Positions 11,895-19,631 of a DNA stretch of 28,198 bases are shown here, piece by piece (position 1 is the first letter of the stretch; every line of letters begins with the position of its first letter). The position numbers and the translations under genes were made by a program. Under the pieces are notes generated by a model. That model did not search any database. It was not told the DNA's origin and was given only the letters and a program-made list of their open reading frames with translations. The stretch is taken from the NCBI GenBank assembly GCA_002482805.1, contig DLGR01000028.1, forward strand, positions 2,692 through 30,889. Reading direction: 5' to 3'. This stretch comes from Micavibrio sp. UBA7689. GTDB lineage: Bacteria; Pseudomonadota; Alphaproteobacteria; Micavibrionales; Micavibrionaceae.

Positions 11895-12443
11895 TTATTC
11901 AGCAGGTGCGGCTTCGGGAGCAGCAGGTGCTGCCTCTTCGGCTTTCGGAGCCGGGGCTCCGCCTTCTTTTTCTCCATACGCTTTCGTAACGCCGACCAAT
12001 TGGGAAGCCGGTGCTTGGAGCAGGCCAACCAGTTTGGAGCGGATTTCGTCCATCGTCGGGAGTTTGGAGAAGGCATCGACTTGCGCCGCGTCCATCACCA
12101 TATCGCCGAACTTGCCTGCGATAATGACGAGCTTGTCATTTTTCTTGGCGAATTCTGCGATGACTTTTGCAGTTGCAGGACCATCGGTTCCGGTTACGTA
12201 GCCGACAGGGCCTTTCATTTGGTCAACCATAGACTCATAAGGCGTGCCTTTGGCAGCGATACGGGCCAATGTGTTTTTAGCAACGCGGTAATCAACACCG
12301 GCTGCACGTGTCGCCACGCGAAGGTCGTTCGTCGATTTTGCGTTCAGTCCTTTGTTCTGGGTCAGCAGAAGAATTTCGGCTTTGCCGAATTTTTCCTGCA
12401 TGATCGTCACTTCGGACTCTTTTTTCTGTTTGGTCATTGCCAT
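11895..12443 (-). CDS. rplJ: 50S ribosomal protein L10
   Basis: L10 anchors the L7/L12 dimers to 23S rRNA at the stalk base. At 182 residues it is slightly longer than usual because of an Ala/Pro/Glu-rich C-terminal tail (about residues 160–182). Typical features are NDLRVATRAAGVDYRVAKNT, the KGPVGYV segment and the C-terminal helix LVGLLQAPASQLV that binds L12. Two ATGs are possible, six bases apart (12443 and 12437). The first has AAAGGA upstream at a workable distance. The gene follows a structured leader with an attenuator-like hairpin and its own promoter, and lies ahead of rplL. Confidence 0.97.
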   Translation of the reverse strand: MAMTKQKKESEVTIMQEKFGKAEILLLTQNKGLNAKSTNDLRVATRAAGVDYRVAKNTLARIAAKGTPYESMVDQMKGPVGYVTGTDGPATAKVIAEFAKKNDKLVIIAGKFGDMVMDAAQVDAFSKLPTMDEIRSKLVGLLQAPASQLVGVTKAYGEKEGGAPAPKAEEAAPAAPEAAPAE

Positions 12444-12612
12444 GGTTATTTTTCCTTTTAGTACAAAATAAAAAAGATGGCCTTTTGAGCCATCCCGTAC
12501 AAAACGTCTTCAATGTCAAAAAACGACATGCCGCAAGCGGCGTACAATCTCGTTTTTTACCATCTGTGCTGGATTATTAAGTCTTACGACCCCGGCAGTC
12601 TTGGACAGGAAA
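12444..12612 (-). promoter_or_regulatory. Probable L10-type autoregulatory leader of rplJ–rplL
   Basis: The leader of about 170 bases contains several small stems in a row on the minus strand: CCGC/GCGG (12531–12540), ATGTC/GACAT around a T-rich loop (12513–12529), and the terminator-like hairpin at 12476–12494. In many bacteria L10, or the L10–L12 complex, binds such a leader to repress its own operon. Position and architecture fit that; I cannot confirm the family without a covariance-model search. Confidence 0.5.
12466..12494 (-). terminator. Attenuator-like terminator just before rplJ
   Basis: Stem GATGGC (12476–12481) with GCCATC (12489–12494) around a seven-base loop, followed on the minus strand by TTTTTATTTT (12466–12475). 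It lies between the rplJ promoter and the rplJ start, so it can only act as an attenuator of rplJL. Confidence 0.7.
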
Positions 12613-12620
12613 GTTGGGGC

Positions 12621-12650
12621 TTTAGACCACATCGAGGGCGGCCTCGTCAA
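12621..12650 (-). promoter_or_regulatory. Promoter of rplJ–rplL
   Basis: On the minus strand the -35 box is TTGACG (12645–12650), the spacer is 18 bases and the -10 box is TCTAAA (12621–12626). It starts only eight bases after the stop codon of the nucleoside hydrolase gene and would produce the structured rplJ leader. Confidence 0.55.
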
Positions 12651-12658
12651 TAGTTTCC

Positions 12659-13606
12659 TTAAGCAGTCTCCAACACATAAGCGCCCAGCATCTGTCTCAT
12701 GCAGGCCTTATATCGCCCCAAATCCACGGAATCCGCCACAAAAACATTACCTTGCGGGTCGGGCGTGAAGGTGGTTTCCCCTTCCCTTTCCCCTTCGATG
12801 GCCACGGCAATCCTGCCTCTTTTGTACGTATATATATCCGGATCAACGAGGCCCGCGATGGTGTTGAAATCATGGAGGGCGGAAGAACCGTATTGTTCTT
12901 CGCCGCTCTTGGCATAGGCTTCGAGCATATTGGCGATATTCGCCCCTTTCTCCCCTGACGCGCGCATCCAGTCACACATCAGTTTATCGTGGACTGTCAG
13001 GTTGCTGACATTAATGGGCGTCATCACAATCTTCGACATCTGGCTGAAGACGATCTGCGCCGCATCCGGGTCGCAATGAACATTGAATTCAGCAAACGGC
13101 GTGATGTTGCCCATAGGCTTGTCATCGGATTCACGGATTGCGCCGCCCATAAGATGCAAACTTCCGACCCGTTTGGAAAAACCCCGATCCAGCAGACATG
13201 CCTTGCCGATATTTGTTGTCGGGCCTATCGCCACGATATTGAGGGGTTCATCCGTGTGTCGGTATGTTTCCTCCATCATATACTCATGTGCAGGTGGCAA
13301 GGATGGTGCGGTCGGAAGTTTCGGATAACACAGACCGTGTAGGCCGTCTTCGCCGTGGATGTGGTCTGCCAAAAGAGGCTGGCCTTGCTTCTTAAGGGGG
13401 CGATCGCAACCGGCATAGACGGGAACATCTTCGCGGTCGACAAGCGCACAAATGGCGCGGGCATTGTGCTGGGTAGCCAGCGGACTGACATTGCCGCCGA
13501 TCGAAGTGATGCCGCGCACATCCAGCAGCGGCGATTTGAGCGCGGCGATCAGCGCGATGGCATCATCACATCCGGGGTCTGTGTCTATAATGATTTTTGT
13601 TGCCAT
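12659..13606 (-). CDS. Inosine-uridine-type nucleoside N-ribohydrolase
   Basis: Hydrolyses the N-glycosidic bond of ribonucleosides to release base and ribose, a salvage function in the cytoplasm. The 315-residue length fits the family. The N-terminal IIIDTDPGCDDAIAL is the calcium-binding Asp cluster. The family's mid-protein VAIGPTTNIGKA, LHLMGGA and EFNVHCDPDAAQIV segments are present, as is the C-terminal LHDFNTIAGLVDP, whose His is the likely proton donor and whose Asp binds calcium. The exact nucleoside preference cannot be read from sequence. It starts one base after the stop codon of the ABC-F gene, so the two are translationally linked. Both sit in the rplA–rplJ junction, which normally has no extra gene. 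Confidence 0.93.
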   Translation of the reverse strand: MATKIIIDTDPGCDDAIALIAALKSPLLDVRGITSIGGNVSPLATQHNARAICALVDREDVPVYAGCDRPLKKQGQPLLADHIHGEDGLHGLCYPKLPTAPSLPPAHEYMMEETYRHTDEPLNIVAIGPTTNIGKACLLDRGFSKRVGSLHLMGGAIRESDDKPMGNITPFAEFNVHCDPDAAQIVFSQMSKIVMTPINVSNLTVHDKLMCDWMRASGEKGANIANMLEAYAKSGEEQYGSSALHDFNTIAGLVDPDIYTYKRGRIAVAIEGEREGETTFTPDPQGNVFVADSVDLGRYKACMRQMLGAYVLETA

Positions 13607-13607
13607 C

Positions 13608-15167
13608 TTACAATCCCTGCCTCAGTGCACCCTGCGGTATGAGTGGCGTTCCTTCGGTCATATGGCTGTAGAATACATCGGGATCGGGAATTTCAACCAG
13701 TTTTCCGTTATCGATGACCAGAAACTTGGTTCCGATATTGGATACGAAAGACCTGTCGTGGCTGACCAGAATACAAGCGGCGCCATTTTTCAGGATTTCG
13801 TTTTCGAGCTGCTCCTGCCCGTCGATGTCCAGATGGTTCGTCGGTTCATCCATGATGTAGAAGTTGGGCTCCAGAAGACGCAACGCCAGAAGATAGAGGC
13901 GTGATTTTTCACCGCCGCTGAGTTTTCTGATTTTCTGATCCTGACGATCGAACGGGAAACCCGTTTCGATCAACTTTGCGATGACGCTCTGGCGCGGCAT
14001 CTGGAATTCGCCCGCGATGTAATCGGTCATGGTCAGATCCAGCGGCAAAGTCGATAACAGCTGATCGACATAACCCAGCTTGGCGGTAGGTGTGATCGAA
14101 ATACCTTCGAGTTTTGATTTTTCGATATTCGAAAATGCTTTATGAATTTTGTTTACCAGCGTCGATTTTCCCGTACCGTTCAAGCCAAGCAAGACAATCC
14201 TTTCATCTGGCGCGATGGCCAGACGGTTGATGGATATCAGCTCCCGTCCGTCGGGCGCGTTGATCTTAGCGTTCTTGATTTCCATCAGATGTTTGGCGTG
14301 CATGCCGGAATTGGGTAGTTTGATATCGCGACGGACTTCAACATGGTTTTCGATCACCTGATTGCGCAGGTCATCCGCACGCTTGGCCATCTGCGCCGAT
14401 TTCTTCGAGGCAGAATCACTGTGAAAGTTCGCGCCCGTCATTTTAAGTTCGTGCGCGGATTTTTCCAGCCGCTCGACTTCGCGCAGTTCCTTTTCACGCT
14501 GCGCGGCATATGCGCGGTCATCTTGTATCAGCTGTTCCTTGGCTTGCGTGAACGGTTTGGGATATGAGACAGAGCGCACGGGGCGGATAAAAAGCGTCGT
14601 GTTGGTACATTTGTCCAAAAAGGCGCGGTCGTGGCTGATGCACAATATCGGCACGCCCCGCACCTGTTCGTTCAGCCATTGTTCAAGCAACAATATCTTT
14701 TCAAGATCAAGGTGGTTGGTCGGTTCATCCAACAAGAGAACATCGGGTTCACCCATCCATGTCCGCGCGATAAGCGCCAGCCGTTGCCAGCCGCCGCTCA
14801 GTTCTTTTACCTTCTTTTGGTGTATGACCTGCGGCGCCTTGAATGTGTCCAGCGCCACATCGACTTTCCACGTGTTATAATCGCGTTCTTCCTCGGGGAT
14901 AGCTTCCGCGATCACTTCATAGAGTGTCTTGTCATGCAGATGGATGGGGATGTCTTGTTCGATCACGCCGAATTTCGCGCCGCGGGGTTTGGTGATGGTA
15001 CCTTCCGTTGGTTCCAGTTCACCCGTCAGACATTTGAGCAGCGTGGATTTACCCGCGCCGTTGTTACCAACGACGCCGACGCGGTGCGTTTCGGCAATCG
15101 TCATGGTGACGCCCGAATACAGTGTCTCCGTGAAGGCGAAACCCAATTTTTCCAACCTGATCTGCAC
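13608..15167 (-). CDS. ABC-F family ATP-binding protein (ribosome-associated type)
   Basis: ABC-F proteins have two ATPase domains and no membrane segments; characterised members act on the ribosomal E site in translation control or antibiotic protection. Seen here: two Walker A motifs (GNNGAGKST near residue 34 and GLNGTGKST near 330), two signature motifs (LSGGW and LSGGE), two DEPTNHLD Walker B motifs, and a charged linker of about 80 residues between the domains (about 210–290). This places it in ABC-F, but I cannot assign it to a named subfamily. The start is a GTG preceded by GGAGTTAGAAGAC. It lies 75 bases after rplA and directly ahead of the nucleoside hydrolase. Its position among ribosomal genes is compatible with a ribosome function. 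Confidence 0.93.
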   Translation of the reverse strand: MQIRLEKLGFAFTETLYSGVTMTIAETHRVGVVGNNGAGKSTLLKCLTGELEPTEGTITKPRGAKFGVIEQDIPIHLHDKTLYEVIAEAIPEEERDYNTWKVDVALDTFKAPQVIHQKKVKELSGGWQRLALIARTWMGEPDVLLLDEPTNHLDLEKILLLEQWLNEQVRGVPILCISHDRAFLDKCTNTTLFIRPVRSVSYPKPFTQAKEQLIQDDRAYAAQREKELREVERLEKSAHELKMTGANFHSDSASKKSAQMAKRADDLRNQVIENHVEVRRDIKLPNSGMHAKHLMEIKNAKINAPDGRELISINRLAIAPDERIVLLGLNGTGKSTLVNKIHKAFSNIEKSKLEGISITPTAKLGYVDQLLSTLPLDLTMTDYIAGEFQMPRQSVIAKLIETGFPFDRQDQKIRKLSGGEKSRLYLLALRLLEPNFYIMDEPTNHLDIDGQEQLENEILKNGAACILVSHDRSFVSNIGTKFLVIDNGKLVEIPDPDVFYSHMTEGTPLIPQGALRQGL

Positions 15168-15190
15168 GTCTTCTAACTCCTAAATGCAAC

Positions 15191-15214
15191 CGCCCCTCTT
15201 TTAACGGAGGGGCG
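15191..15214. repeat. Stem-loop between rplA and the ABC-F gene
   Basis: Perfect 8-bp stem CGCCCCTC (15191–15198) with GAGGGGCG (15207–15214). On the minus strand it is followed by GTTGCATTT, not a run of T, so it is at best a weak terminator or an RNA-stability hairpin at the end of the rplK–rplA unit. Confidence 0.6.
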
Positions 15215-15242
15215 AGATGCTTGTTTCTTTGGTCCTAAGCGC

Positions 15243-15941
15243 TTAAGCGGCTTTGGACAGATCGATTTTGAGGCCCGGACCCATCGTCGAAGAAAGCGTT
15301 ACTTTCTTCATGTAGGTGCCTTTGGCGCCTGCCGGTTTGGCTTTCTGGATCGCATCGATGATGAAAGCAACGTTCTGCACGAGCTTCTTCTCATCGAAGG
15401 ATGCTTTGCCCACGCCTGCTTGAATGATACCGGCTTTTTCAGCGCGGAATTCAATCGAGCCTGCTTTGGCTTCCGTAACGGCTTTTTTAACATCAGGCGT
15501 GACGGTGCCTAGTTTCGGGTTCGGCATCATGCCTTTGGGACCCAGAACCTTTGCAACCTGACCGACCAAACCCATCATGTCGGGCGTGGCGATCACGCGG
15601 TCAAAGTCGATCTTGCCGGATTTGATCGTTTCGATCAGATCTTCGGCGCCGACGATGTCAGCACCAGCGGCTTTCGCTTCGGCTTGCTTCGCAGCATCCT
15701 TGGCGATAACAGCAACACGGACTTTCGCACCCGTGCCGTTCGGCAGGGAGATAACGCCGCGAACCTGTTGGTCAGCGTGCTTAGGGTCAATGCCGAGGTT
15801 GAAGGAAATGTCGATGGTTTCATCGAATTTGCGTTCTTTCGAGCATTCTTTCAAAAGCTTTACAGCCTCTTCGATCGAGTAAGATTTTGTCTTATCGACT
15901 TTCGCGGCAATCGCTTTGTTCTTCTTCGTATTAGCAACCAT
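15243..15941 (-). CDS. rplA: 50S ribosomal protein L1
   Basis: L1 forms the mobile L1 stalk of the large subunit, which guides deacylated tRNA out of the E site. In many bacteria it also represses its own operon. The 232-residue length is standard. Recognisable segments are TKSYSIEEAVKLLKE, KFDETIDISFNLGIDPKHAD, the linker GLVGQVAKVLGPKGMMPNPK and the C-terminal KGTYMKKVTLSSTMGPG. The start ATG is two bases from the rplK stop and uses GGAGGG inside the end of rplK, so translation is coupled. Confidence 0.98.
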   Translation of the reverse strand: MVANTKKNKAIAAKVDKTKSYSIEEAVKLLKECSKERKFDETIDISFNLGIDPKHADQQVRGVISLPNGTGAKVRVAVIAKDAAKQAEAKAAGADIVGAEDLIETIKSGKIDFDRVIATPDMMGLVGQVAKVLGPKGMMPNPKLGTVTPDVKKAVTEAKAGSIEFRAEKAGIIQAGVGKASFDEKKLVQNVAFIIDAIQKAKPAGAKGTYMKKVTLSSTMGPGLKIDLSKAA

Positions 15942-15943
15942 GA

Positions 15944-16378
15944 TTAGCCCTCCACCACTTCGATGCCCATAGAACGTGCGGAGCCTTCCATGATGCGTGT
16001 CGCACCATCGAGGTCTTTTGCGTTCATATCGACGATTTTGTCTTTTGCAAGTTCACGCAATTGCGACTTACGTACCGTAGCGACGGGTTCGCCTTTGCCC
16101 GGTGTTTTGGAACCGGAGGTGAGCTTCGTGAGCTTTTTGATGTAGTACGTGTTGGGGGCTTTTTTCGTGATGAATTCGAAGGAACGATCCTTAAACACGG
16201 TGATGACGACAGGCGTCGGCATGCCGGGTTCGGATTTTTCCGTGCGGGCGTTGAACGCTTTGCAGAATTCCATGATGTTTACGCCGTGCTGACCCAGTGC
16301 AGGTCCGATAGGCGGAGACGGGTTGGCTTTACCAGCCGGTATGATCAGGTTGATATAACCTGTTACTTCCTTTGCCAT
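15944..16378 (-). CDS. rplK: 50S ribosomal protein L11
   Basis: L11 binds the GTPase-associated centre of 23S rRNA and is needed for RelA-dependent stringent signalling. The 144-residue protein has the proline-rich N-terminal switch (IPAGKANPSPPIGPALGQHGVN), FCKAFNART and the C-terminal GSARSMGIEV segment. The ATG is preceded by GAGGATAC. It does not follow nusG directly: a terminator, a 48-residue gene and a second terminator intervene, so it should have its own promoter in 16379–16564. A TATAAG -10-like box at 16437–16442 is a candidate, but no convincing -35 box accompanies it. Confidence 0.98.
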   Translation of the reverse strand: MAKEVTGYINLIIPAGKANPSPPIGPALGQHGVNIMEFCKAFNARTEKSEPGMPTPVVITVFKDRSFEFITKKAPNTYYIKKLTKLTSGSKTPGKGEPVATVRKSQLRELAKDKIVDMNAKDLDGATRIMEGSARSMGIEVVEG

Positions 16379-16564
16379 TGTATCCTCGTACAGTTAGCTG
16401 TTGAAACGAGGTTTGTAGTACGGCCCGGAACATGGACTTATATGTCCGAAAGCCTCCTACAATCCTTTTAGTGGAGCGACAATTAAGGGGTTCGGGGCTT
16501 GTTTGCAAGCAAAATCGGCAAACCTGTATCCACATAAACCGCAGATTTCTGCCGTTTTTTAAAC

Positions 16565-16594
16565 AAAAAACCCCGCCTGCACAGCGGGGTTTTT
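16565..16594. terminator. Bidirectional-looking terminator downstream of the 48-residue gene
   Basis: Arms AAAAACCCCGC (16566–16576) and GCGGGGTTTTT (16584–16594) around a seven-base loop, with A/T runs on both sides. It starts about 20 bases after the stop of the small minus-strand gene and isolates rplK from upstream transcription. Confidence 0.85.
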
Positions 16595-16613
16595 AATAAG
16601 GAGGATTTTTGTA

Positions 16614-16760
16614 TTACGCAGCCTTGTTCTTGGGCGTTACGCGGATGATGTCCGTCGTCGCGGCGTTGGAGCCATATAATTGGGGCTGCACATAAAACGG
16701 TTCGCGCTTTTCGGCGTTCGCGGCGGATTGTTTTACGGATTGGAATGTCTGGTTGTTCAT
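16614..16760 (-). CDS. Small 48-residue protein between nusG and rplK
   Basis: A short gene of unknown function whose product begins MNNQTFQSVKQSAANAEKRE and ends in the basic stretch TPKNKAA. It has no signal peptide or membrane segment and looks mostly polar. Support: an AGAGGA Shine–Dalgarno site seven bases before the ATG, and intrinsic terminators on both sides (16565–16594 and 16864–16893), so it appears to form a one-gene transcript. A longer in-frame version starting at 16862 would run through the promoter region and is less likely. No clear promoter consensus was found in 16761–16860. An imperfect inverted repeat (GTGCTGCA/TGCAGTGCAC) lies there. Confidence 0.6.
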   Translation of the reverse strand: MNNQTFQSVKQSAANAEKREPFYVQPQLYGSNAATTDIIRVTPKNKAA

Positions 16761-16863
16761 TTGTAAGTCCTCTTCTTTAACCGTGAGGTCAGAGAATAAA
16801 TTAAACAAAAAAATATGGCCAGAAAATGATGTGCTGCACGCGCTTGCAACAATGCAGTGCACA

Positions 16864-16893
16864 ATAAAAAACCCCGCGGATTTCGCGGGGTTT
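16864..16893 (-). terminator. Terminator of secE–nusG
   Basis: Stem AAACCCCGCG (16869–16878) with CGCGGGGTTT (16884–16893) around a five-base loop, followed on the minus strand by more T. It lies about 25 bases after the nusG stop. Its core (CCCCGC) resembles that of the terminator at 16565–16594. Confidence 0.88.
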
Positions 16894-16916
16894 CTCGTTT
16901 TCTCTGACGAAACTTT

Positions 16917-17447
16917 TTAATTTTTTTCGACTTGGCTGTATTCCAGTTCGACAGGCGTCGCGCGGCCGAAGATGGAAACGGACACTTTGAGGCGCCCTTT
17001 TTCTTCATCGACTTCTTCGACCGTACCGTTGAAGGATGCGAACGGACCTTCGGCAACTTTGACTTCTTCGCCGATTTCGAAAGAGATAAGCGATTTCGGA
17101 CGCTCGACGCCTTCTTGCAATTGTTGCAACAAGCGCGCGGCTTCCTTTTCGCTGATCGGTGCGGGTTTGTTGGCAGCGCCAAGGAAGCCCGTAACTTTGG
17201 GCGTGTCCTTTATCATGTGCCATACATCATCGTTCATATCCAGTTTGGCCAAGACATAGCCCGGGAACACCTTGCGTTCCGTGCTGACCTTCTGGCCGCG
17301 TTTGACTTCGACAACATCTTCCTTGGGAACGATGATGTCTTCCACCTTGTCGGCGAGGCCTTTTTTCTTGGCCTTGTCCTTGACGGCTTCGGCGACCTTG
17401 TTTTCAAAACCGGAGTAAACGTGCAGTACATACCAGCGCATTGCCAT
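16917..17447 (-). CDS. nusG: Transcription termination/antitermination factor NusG
   Basis: NusG binds the RNA polymerase clamp through its N-terminal domain and couples it to Rho or the ribosome through its C-terminal KOW domain. The chosen start gives 176 residues beginning MAMRWYVLHVYSGFENKVAE, the usual NusG N-terminus. RKVFPGYVLAKLDM and the KOW sequence FEIGEEVKVAEGPFASFNGT are present. An AAGGAA site sits seven bases before this ATG. The open frame extends upstream to 17606, but that part overlaps secE and is not expected to be translated. A second ATG two codons on is possible. The gene follows secE by 23 bases and ends at a strong terminator. Confidence 0.98.
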   Translation of the reverse strand: MAMRWYVLHVYSGFENKVAEAVKDKAKKKGLADKVEDIIVPKEDVVEVKRGQKVSTERKVFPGYVLAKLDMNDDVWHMIKDTPKVTGFLGAANKPAPISEKEAARLLQQLQEGVERPKSLISFEIGEEVKVAEGPFASFNGTVEEVDEEKGRLKVSVSIFGRATPVELEYSQVEKN

Positions 17448-17470
17448 GGTGAAATTCCTTATTAAAAAAT

Positions 17471-17668
17471 TTAAATGCCTATGCCGAGAACGAGGCTGAC
17501 GAGATACGCCAGAACCTGATCCGACAAATACAAAAAGATTGAGGCGAGCGTCACCATGATGAACACGGCGATAGTGCTGGCGATTGTTTCCTTGCGCGAA
17601 GGCCAAGTTACTTTTTGCGCTTCTTGTTTTACTTCGCGGAAATATTGAAATGGTCCTGCTTTGGACAT
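17471..17668 (-). CDS. secE: Protein translocase subunit SecE
   Basis: SecE clamps the SecY channel in the inner membrane. The short 65-residue form with a single C-terminal membrane segment (about residues 32–60) is typical of alphaproteobacteria. The conserved FREVKQEAQKVTWPSRKETI amphipathic/cytoplasmic segment precedes it. The ATG is preceded by TAAGG. It heads the secE–nusG pair. The 134 bases up to pdxA should hold its promoter; only a weak TTGATT/TACATA pair was seen. In most relatives a tRNA-Trp and tuf come just before secE, but here pdxA does. Confidence 0.95.
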   Translation of the reverse strand: MSKAGPFQYFREVKQEAQKVTWPSRKETIASTIAVFIMVTLASIFLYLSDQVLAYLVSLVLGIGI

Positions 17669-17802
17669 TTTTTAAACCTTACTTTGTTTCGTTTTTTTCC
17701 AGCGATTCGTAAGCCCGGGGGCTTTTTGTAGTTTCGAACATACTGGGAATGGAGCTTATGTAGCCCATGCCACGTCTTAAATCAACGGGTATTTGGAGAT
17801 TT

Positions 17803-18747
17803 TTAGCCTTTTCGGGCCAAGGATTCCGCCAAAAGCAGCGCCTGAACAAGACTTTGCGGGTTCGCAACGCCCTGCCCTGCTATTCCGAGCGCCGTGCCAT
17901 GGTCTGGCGAGGTACGGATAATAGGCAATCCGAGCGTTACATTCCCCCCGCCGTGAAAGTCTAGTGTTTTAAGCGGAATCAGTGCCTGATCGTGATACAT
18001 GCACAGCGCGATGTCATAGGTTTTACGCATATCAGCATGAAACAGCGTGTCGCCTGAATGCGGGCCCGAGATGTTGAGCCCCTCCTTTTTTAAACGTTCG
18101 ATAGCAGGCGCAATGATCTCTATTTCCTCGGTGCCGAACGCGCCTTCCTCCCCTGCATGCGGATTAAGGCCCGCAACCGCGATGCGCGGATGGCCAAGCG
18201 CCGCATGGATGGTGCGGCCGGTGGCACAGATCAAATTTTCCGTGATGGTTTTTGGAACATCCTTTAACGCCATGTGGATAGTGAGCGGCACAACGCGCAG
18301 ATCTTTCGCGGCCAGCATCATGACAGGCGGCGTTTTACTCTTGGTTAAATACGCGAGATATTCAGTGTGGCCCGGAAAATCGAACAGCCCGCTTTTTTTC
18401 AAAACGGATTTATGGATGGGATTGGTGACGATGGCGAACGCTTCACCGCTATCGCAAAACGCCACGCCGCGGCGAATGCTTTCAAGTACAACGGGCGCGT
18501 TCGCGGAATCAAGCACCCCGGGTTTTACCTGTGCCTTCAGAGCGAGCGGCAGGACAGGTAACGCATCTTTGAAAACCTCGCTTGCCTGTGCAGGGGATGT
18601 TATCACTTTCGCGCCATTATAAAGCACGGGATCACCTATCACAAAAAACGGGGGCAAGTTCCAATTGCTTCGGCCTTGCCACGCCTTGAGCGTAATCTCC
18701 GGTGCAATCCCTGCGGGGTCTCCCATGGTCAGCGCCAGCGGCAACAT
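17803..18747 (-). CDS. pdxA: 4-hydroxythreonine-4-phosphate dehydrogenase
   Basis: PdxA oxidises 4-phosphohydroxy-L-threonine in the DXP-dependent pathway to pyridoxal phosphate, using NAD and a divalent metal. Family signatures are LALTMGDPAGIAPEI at the N-terminus, TNPIHKSVL, the metal ligand in FPGHTEYLA, NPHAGEEG and the C-terminal MYHDQALIPLK. The start is placed at 18747 (MLPLALTMGD) because AAGGAG lies eight bases upstream. The ATG at 18765 would put that Shine–Dalgarno sequence inside the coding region. The resulting 314 residues fit the family. It is the last gene of the lipid kinase–phosphoesterase–pdxA series. Confidence 0.95.
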   Translation of the reverse strand: MLPLALTMGDPAGIAPEITLKAWQGRSNWNLPPFFVIGDPVLYNGAKVITSPAQASEVFKDALPVLPLALKAQVKPGVLDSANAPVVLESIRRGVAFCDSGEAFAIVTNPIHKSVLKKSGLFDFPGHTEYLAYLTKSKTPPVMMLAAKDLRVVPLTIHMALKDVPKTITENLICATGRTIHAALGHPRIAVAGLNPHAGEEGAFGTEEIEIIAPAIERLKKEGLNISGPHSGDTLFHADMRKTYDIALCMYHDQALIPLKTLDFHGGGNVTLGLPIIRTSPDHGTALGIAGQGVANPQSLVQALLLAESLARKG

Positions 18748-18824
18748 CCCTTTATCTCCTTGCATACTGAATTCAAGAATCCCTATCCGACAAAGGCAAC
18801 TCAGAGCAACACTTAAAAGCCGGT

Positions 18825-19631
18825 CTATTCATCTTCGGGGGGCGGAAGTCTTGTAACGCGCGGTATTGTCAGGGATTCGAAGACCTCGTGAACCGAGCCC
18901 GACCAGTGGATCAAGTCGATTTCAATCCTCTCTTGTTCCACACGGATCAGGTTATAGCCGTTCGATTGCCCGCGCAGGCGGGTAGATGTGGCAGAGGATG
19001 CGCCGATCATCACGGGGCCTTTTTTATCTTCGTGCGCTAGCACGGCGGCGTGATGGATATGCCCCGTCAAAACCACATCCACAGTGTTATGTTCGAGTAC
19101 TTGCAAAAGATCGGTAGAGCCCCAGACGATGGTATCGATGGGTGCGCCCGTCAATGTCAGCAGCGGATGGTGGCAAACAAGAATGCGCGCTTTTTCTACT
19201 GCCGCGTATCTGAACTGATTGTAGACGAACTGGATTTGATCTTGCGATACCATGCCGTTCGCCCAATTCCAGTGCGGCAAGACGGGGCGCGCGGTGTTAA
19301 TACCCACGAGAAACGCAGAGTCATCTTCATATACCGTGTCTTGCAAAGGCGAGATGAGCTCACGGTAGTTTTTCATGGGGTCAAAGAAACGCTGCATCAG
19401 ATCAAAACGTGAAATATCGTGGTTGCCCGGCACGGTGAATACCGGCGCAGTTATGCGGGAGATGAATTCCGCCGCCTGTTTGAATTCGGCCACGCTGCCA
19501 ACTTGCGTAAAATCGCCGGAGAGCACGACCAGATCGGGTTTTTGCCGTTCTATTTCATGAAAGAAGGATTCTACCATCAACGCATTGGCCTTGCCGAAAT
19601 GGAGGTCGGATGCATGAAGAATCTTGGTCAT
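18825..19631 (-). CDS. Calcineurin-like metallophosphoesterase
   Basis: A dinuclear-metal phosphoesterase of unknown substrate. All family motifs are visible: D9 and H11 in ASDLHFG, SGDFT (D40), PGNHD (N70, H71), CHHPLL and the C-terminal GHIHH. The 268-residue length matches cytoplasmic cyclic-nucleotide or lipid-related phosphoesterases, and there is no signal peptide or membrane anchor. Its ATG overlaps the stop of the lipid kinase gene by four bases (ATGA), so the two are translationally coupled. That suggests a joint role in phospholipid or lipid-phosphate turnover, which is inference. pdxA follows after 77 bases. Confidence 0.9.
   Translation of the reverse strand: MTKILHASDLHFGKANALMVESFFHEIERQKPDLVVLSGDFTQVGSVAEFKQAAEFISRITAPVFTVPGNHDISRFDLMQRFFDPMKNYRELISPLQDTVYEDDSAFLVGINTARPVLPHWNWANGMVSQDQIQFVYNQFRYAAVEKARILVCHHPLLTLTGAPIDTIVWGSTDLLQVLEHNTVDVVLTGHIHHAAVLAHEDKKGPVMIGASSATSTRLRGQSNGYNLIRVEQERIEIDLIHWSGSVHEVFESLTIPRVTRLPPPEDE

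Noticed and set aside
15191..15214. Stem-loop after rplA as an intrinsic terminator
   Set aside because: Good stem but no T-run after it on the minus strand.
17448..17606. Upstream extension of the nusG frame
   Set aside because: It lies inside secE and lacks a start signal; the ATG at 17447 gives the canonical NusG N-terminus.
17679..17867. Short minus-strand frame between pdxA and secE
   Set aside because: It overlaps the end of pdxA, has no ribosome binding site, and its end overlaps the secE Shine–Dalgarno region. Its shorter versions (about 20–30 codons) lack support too.
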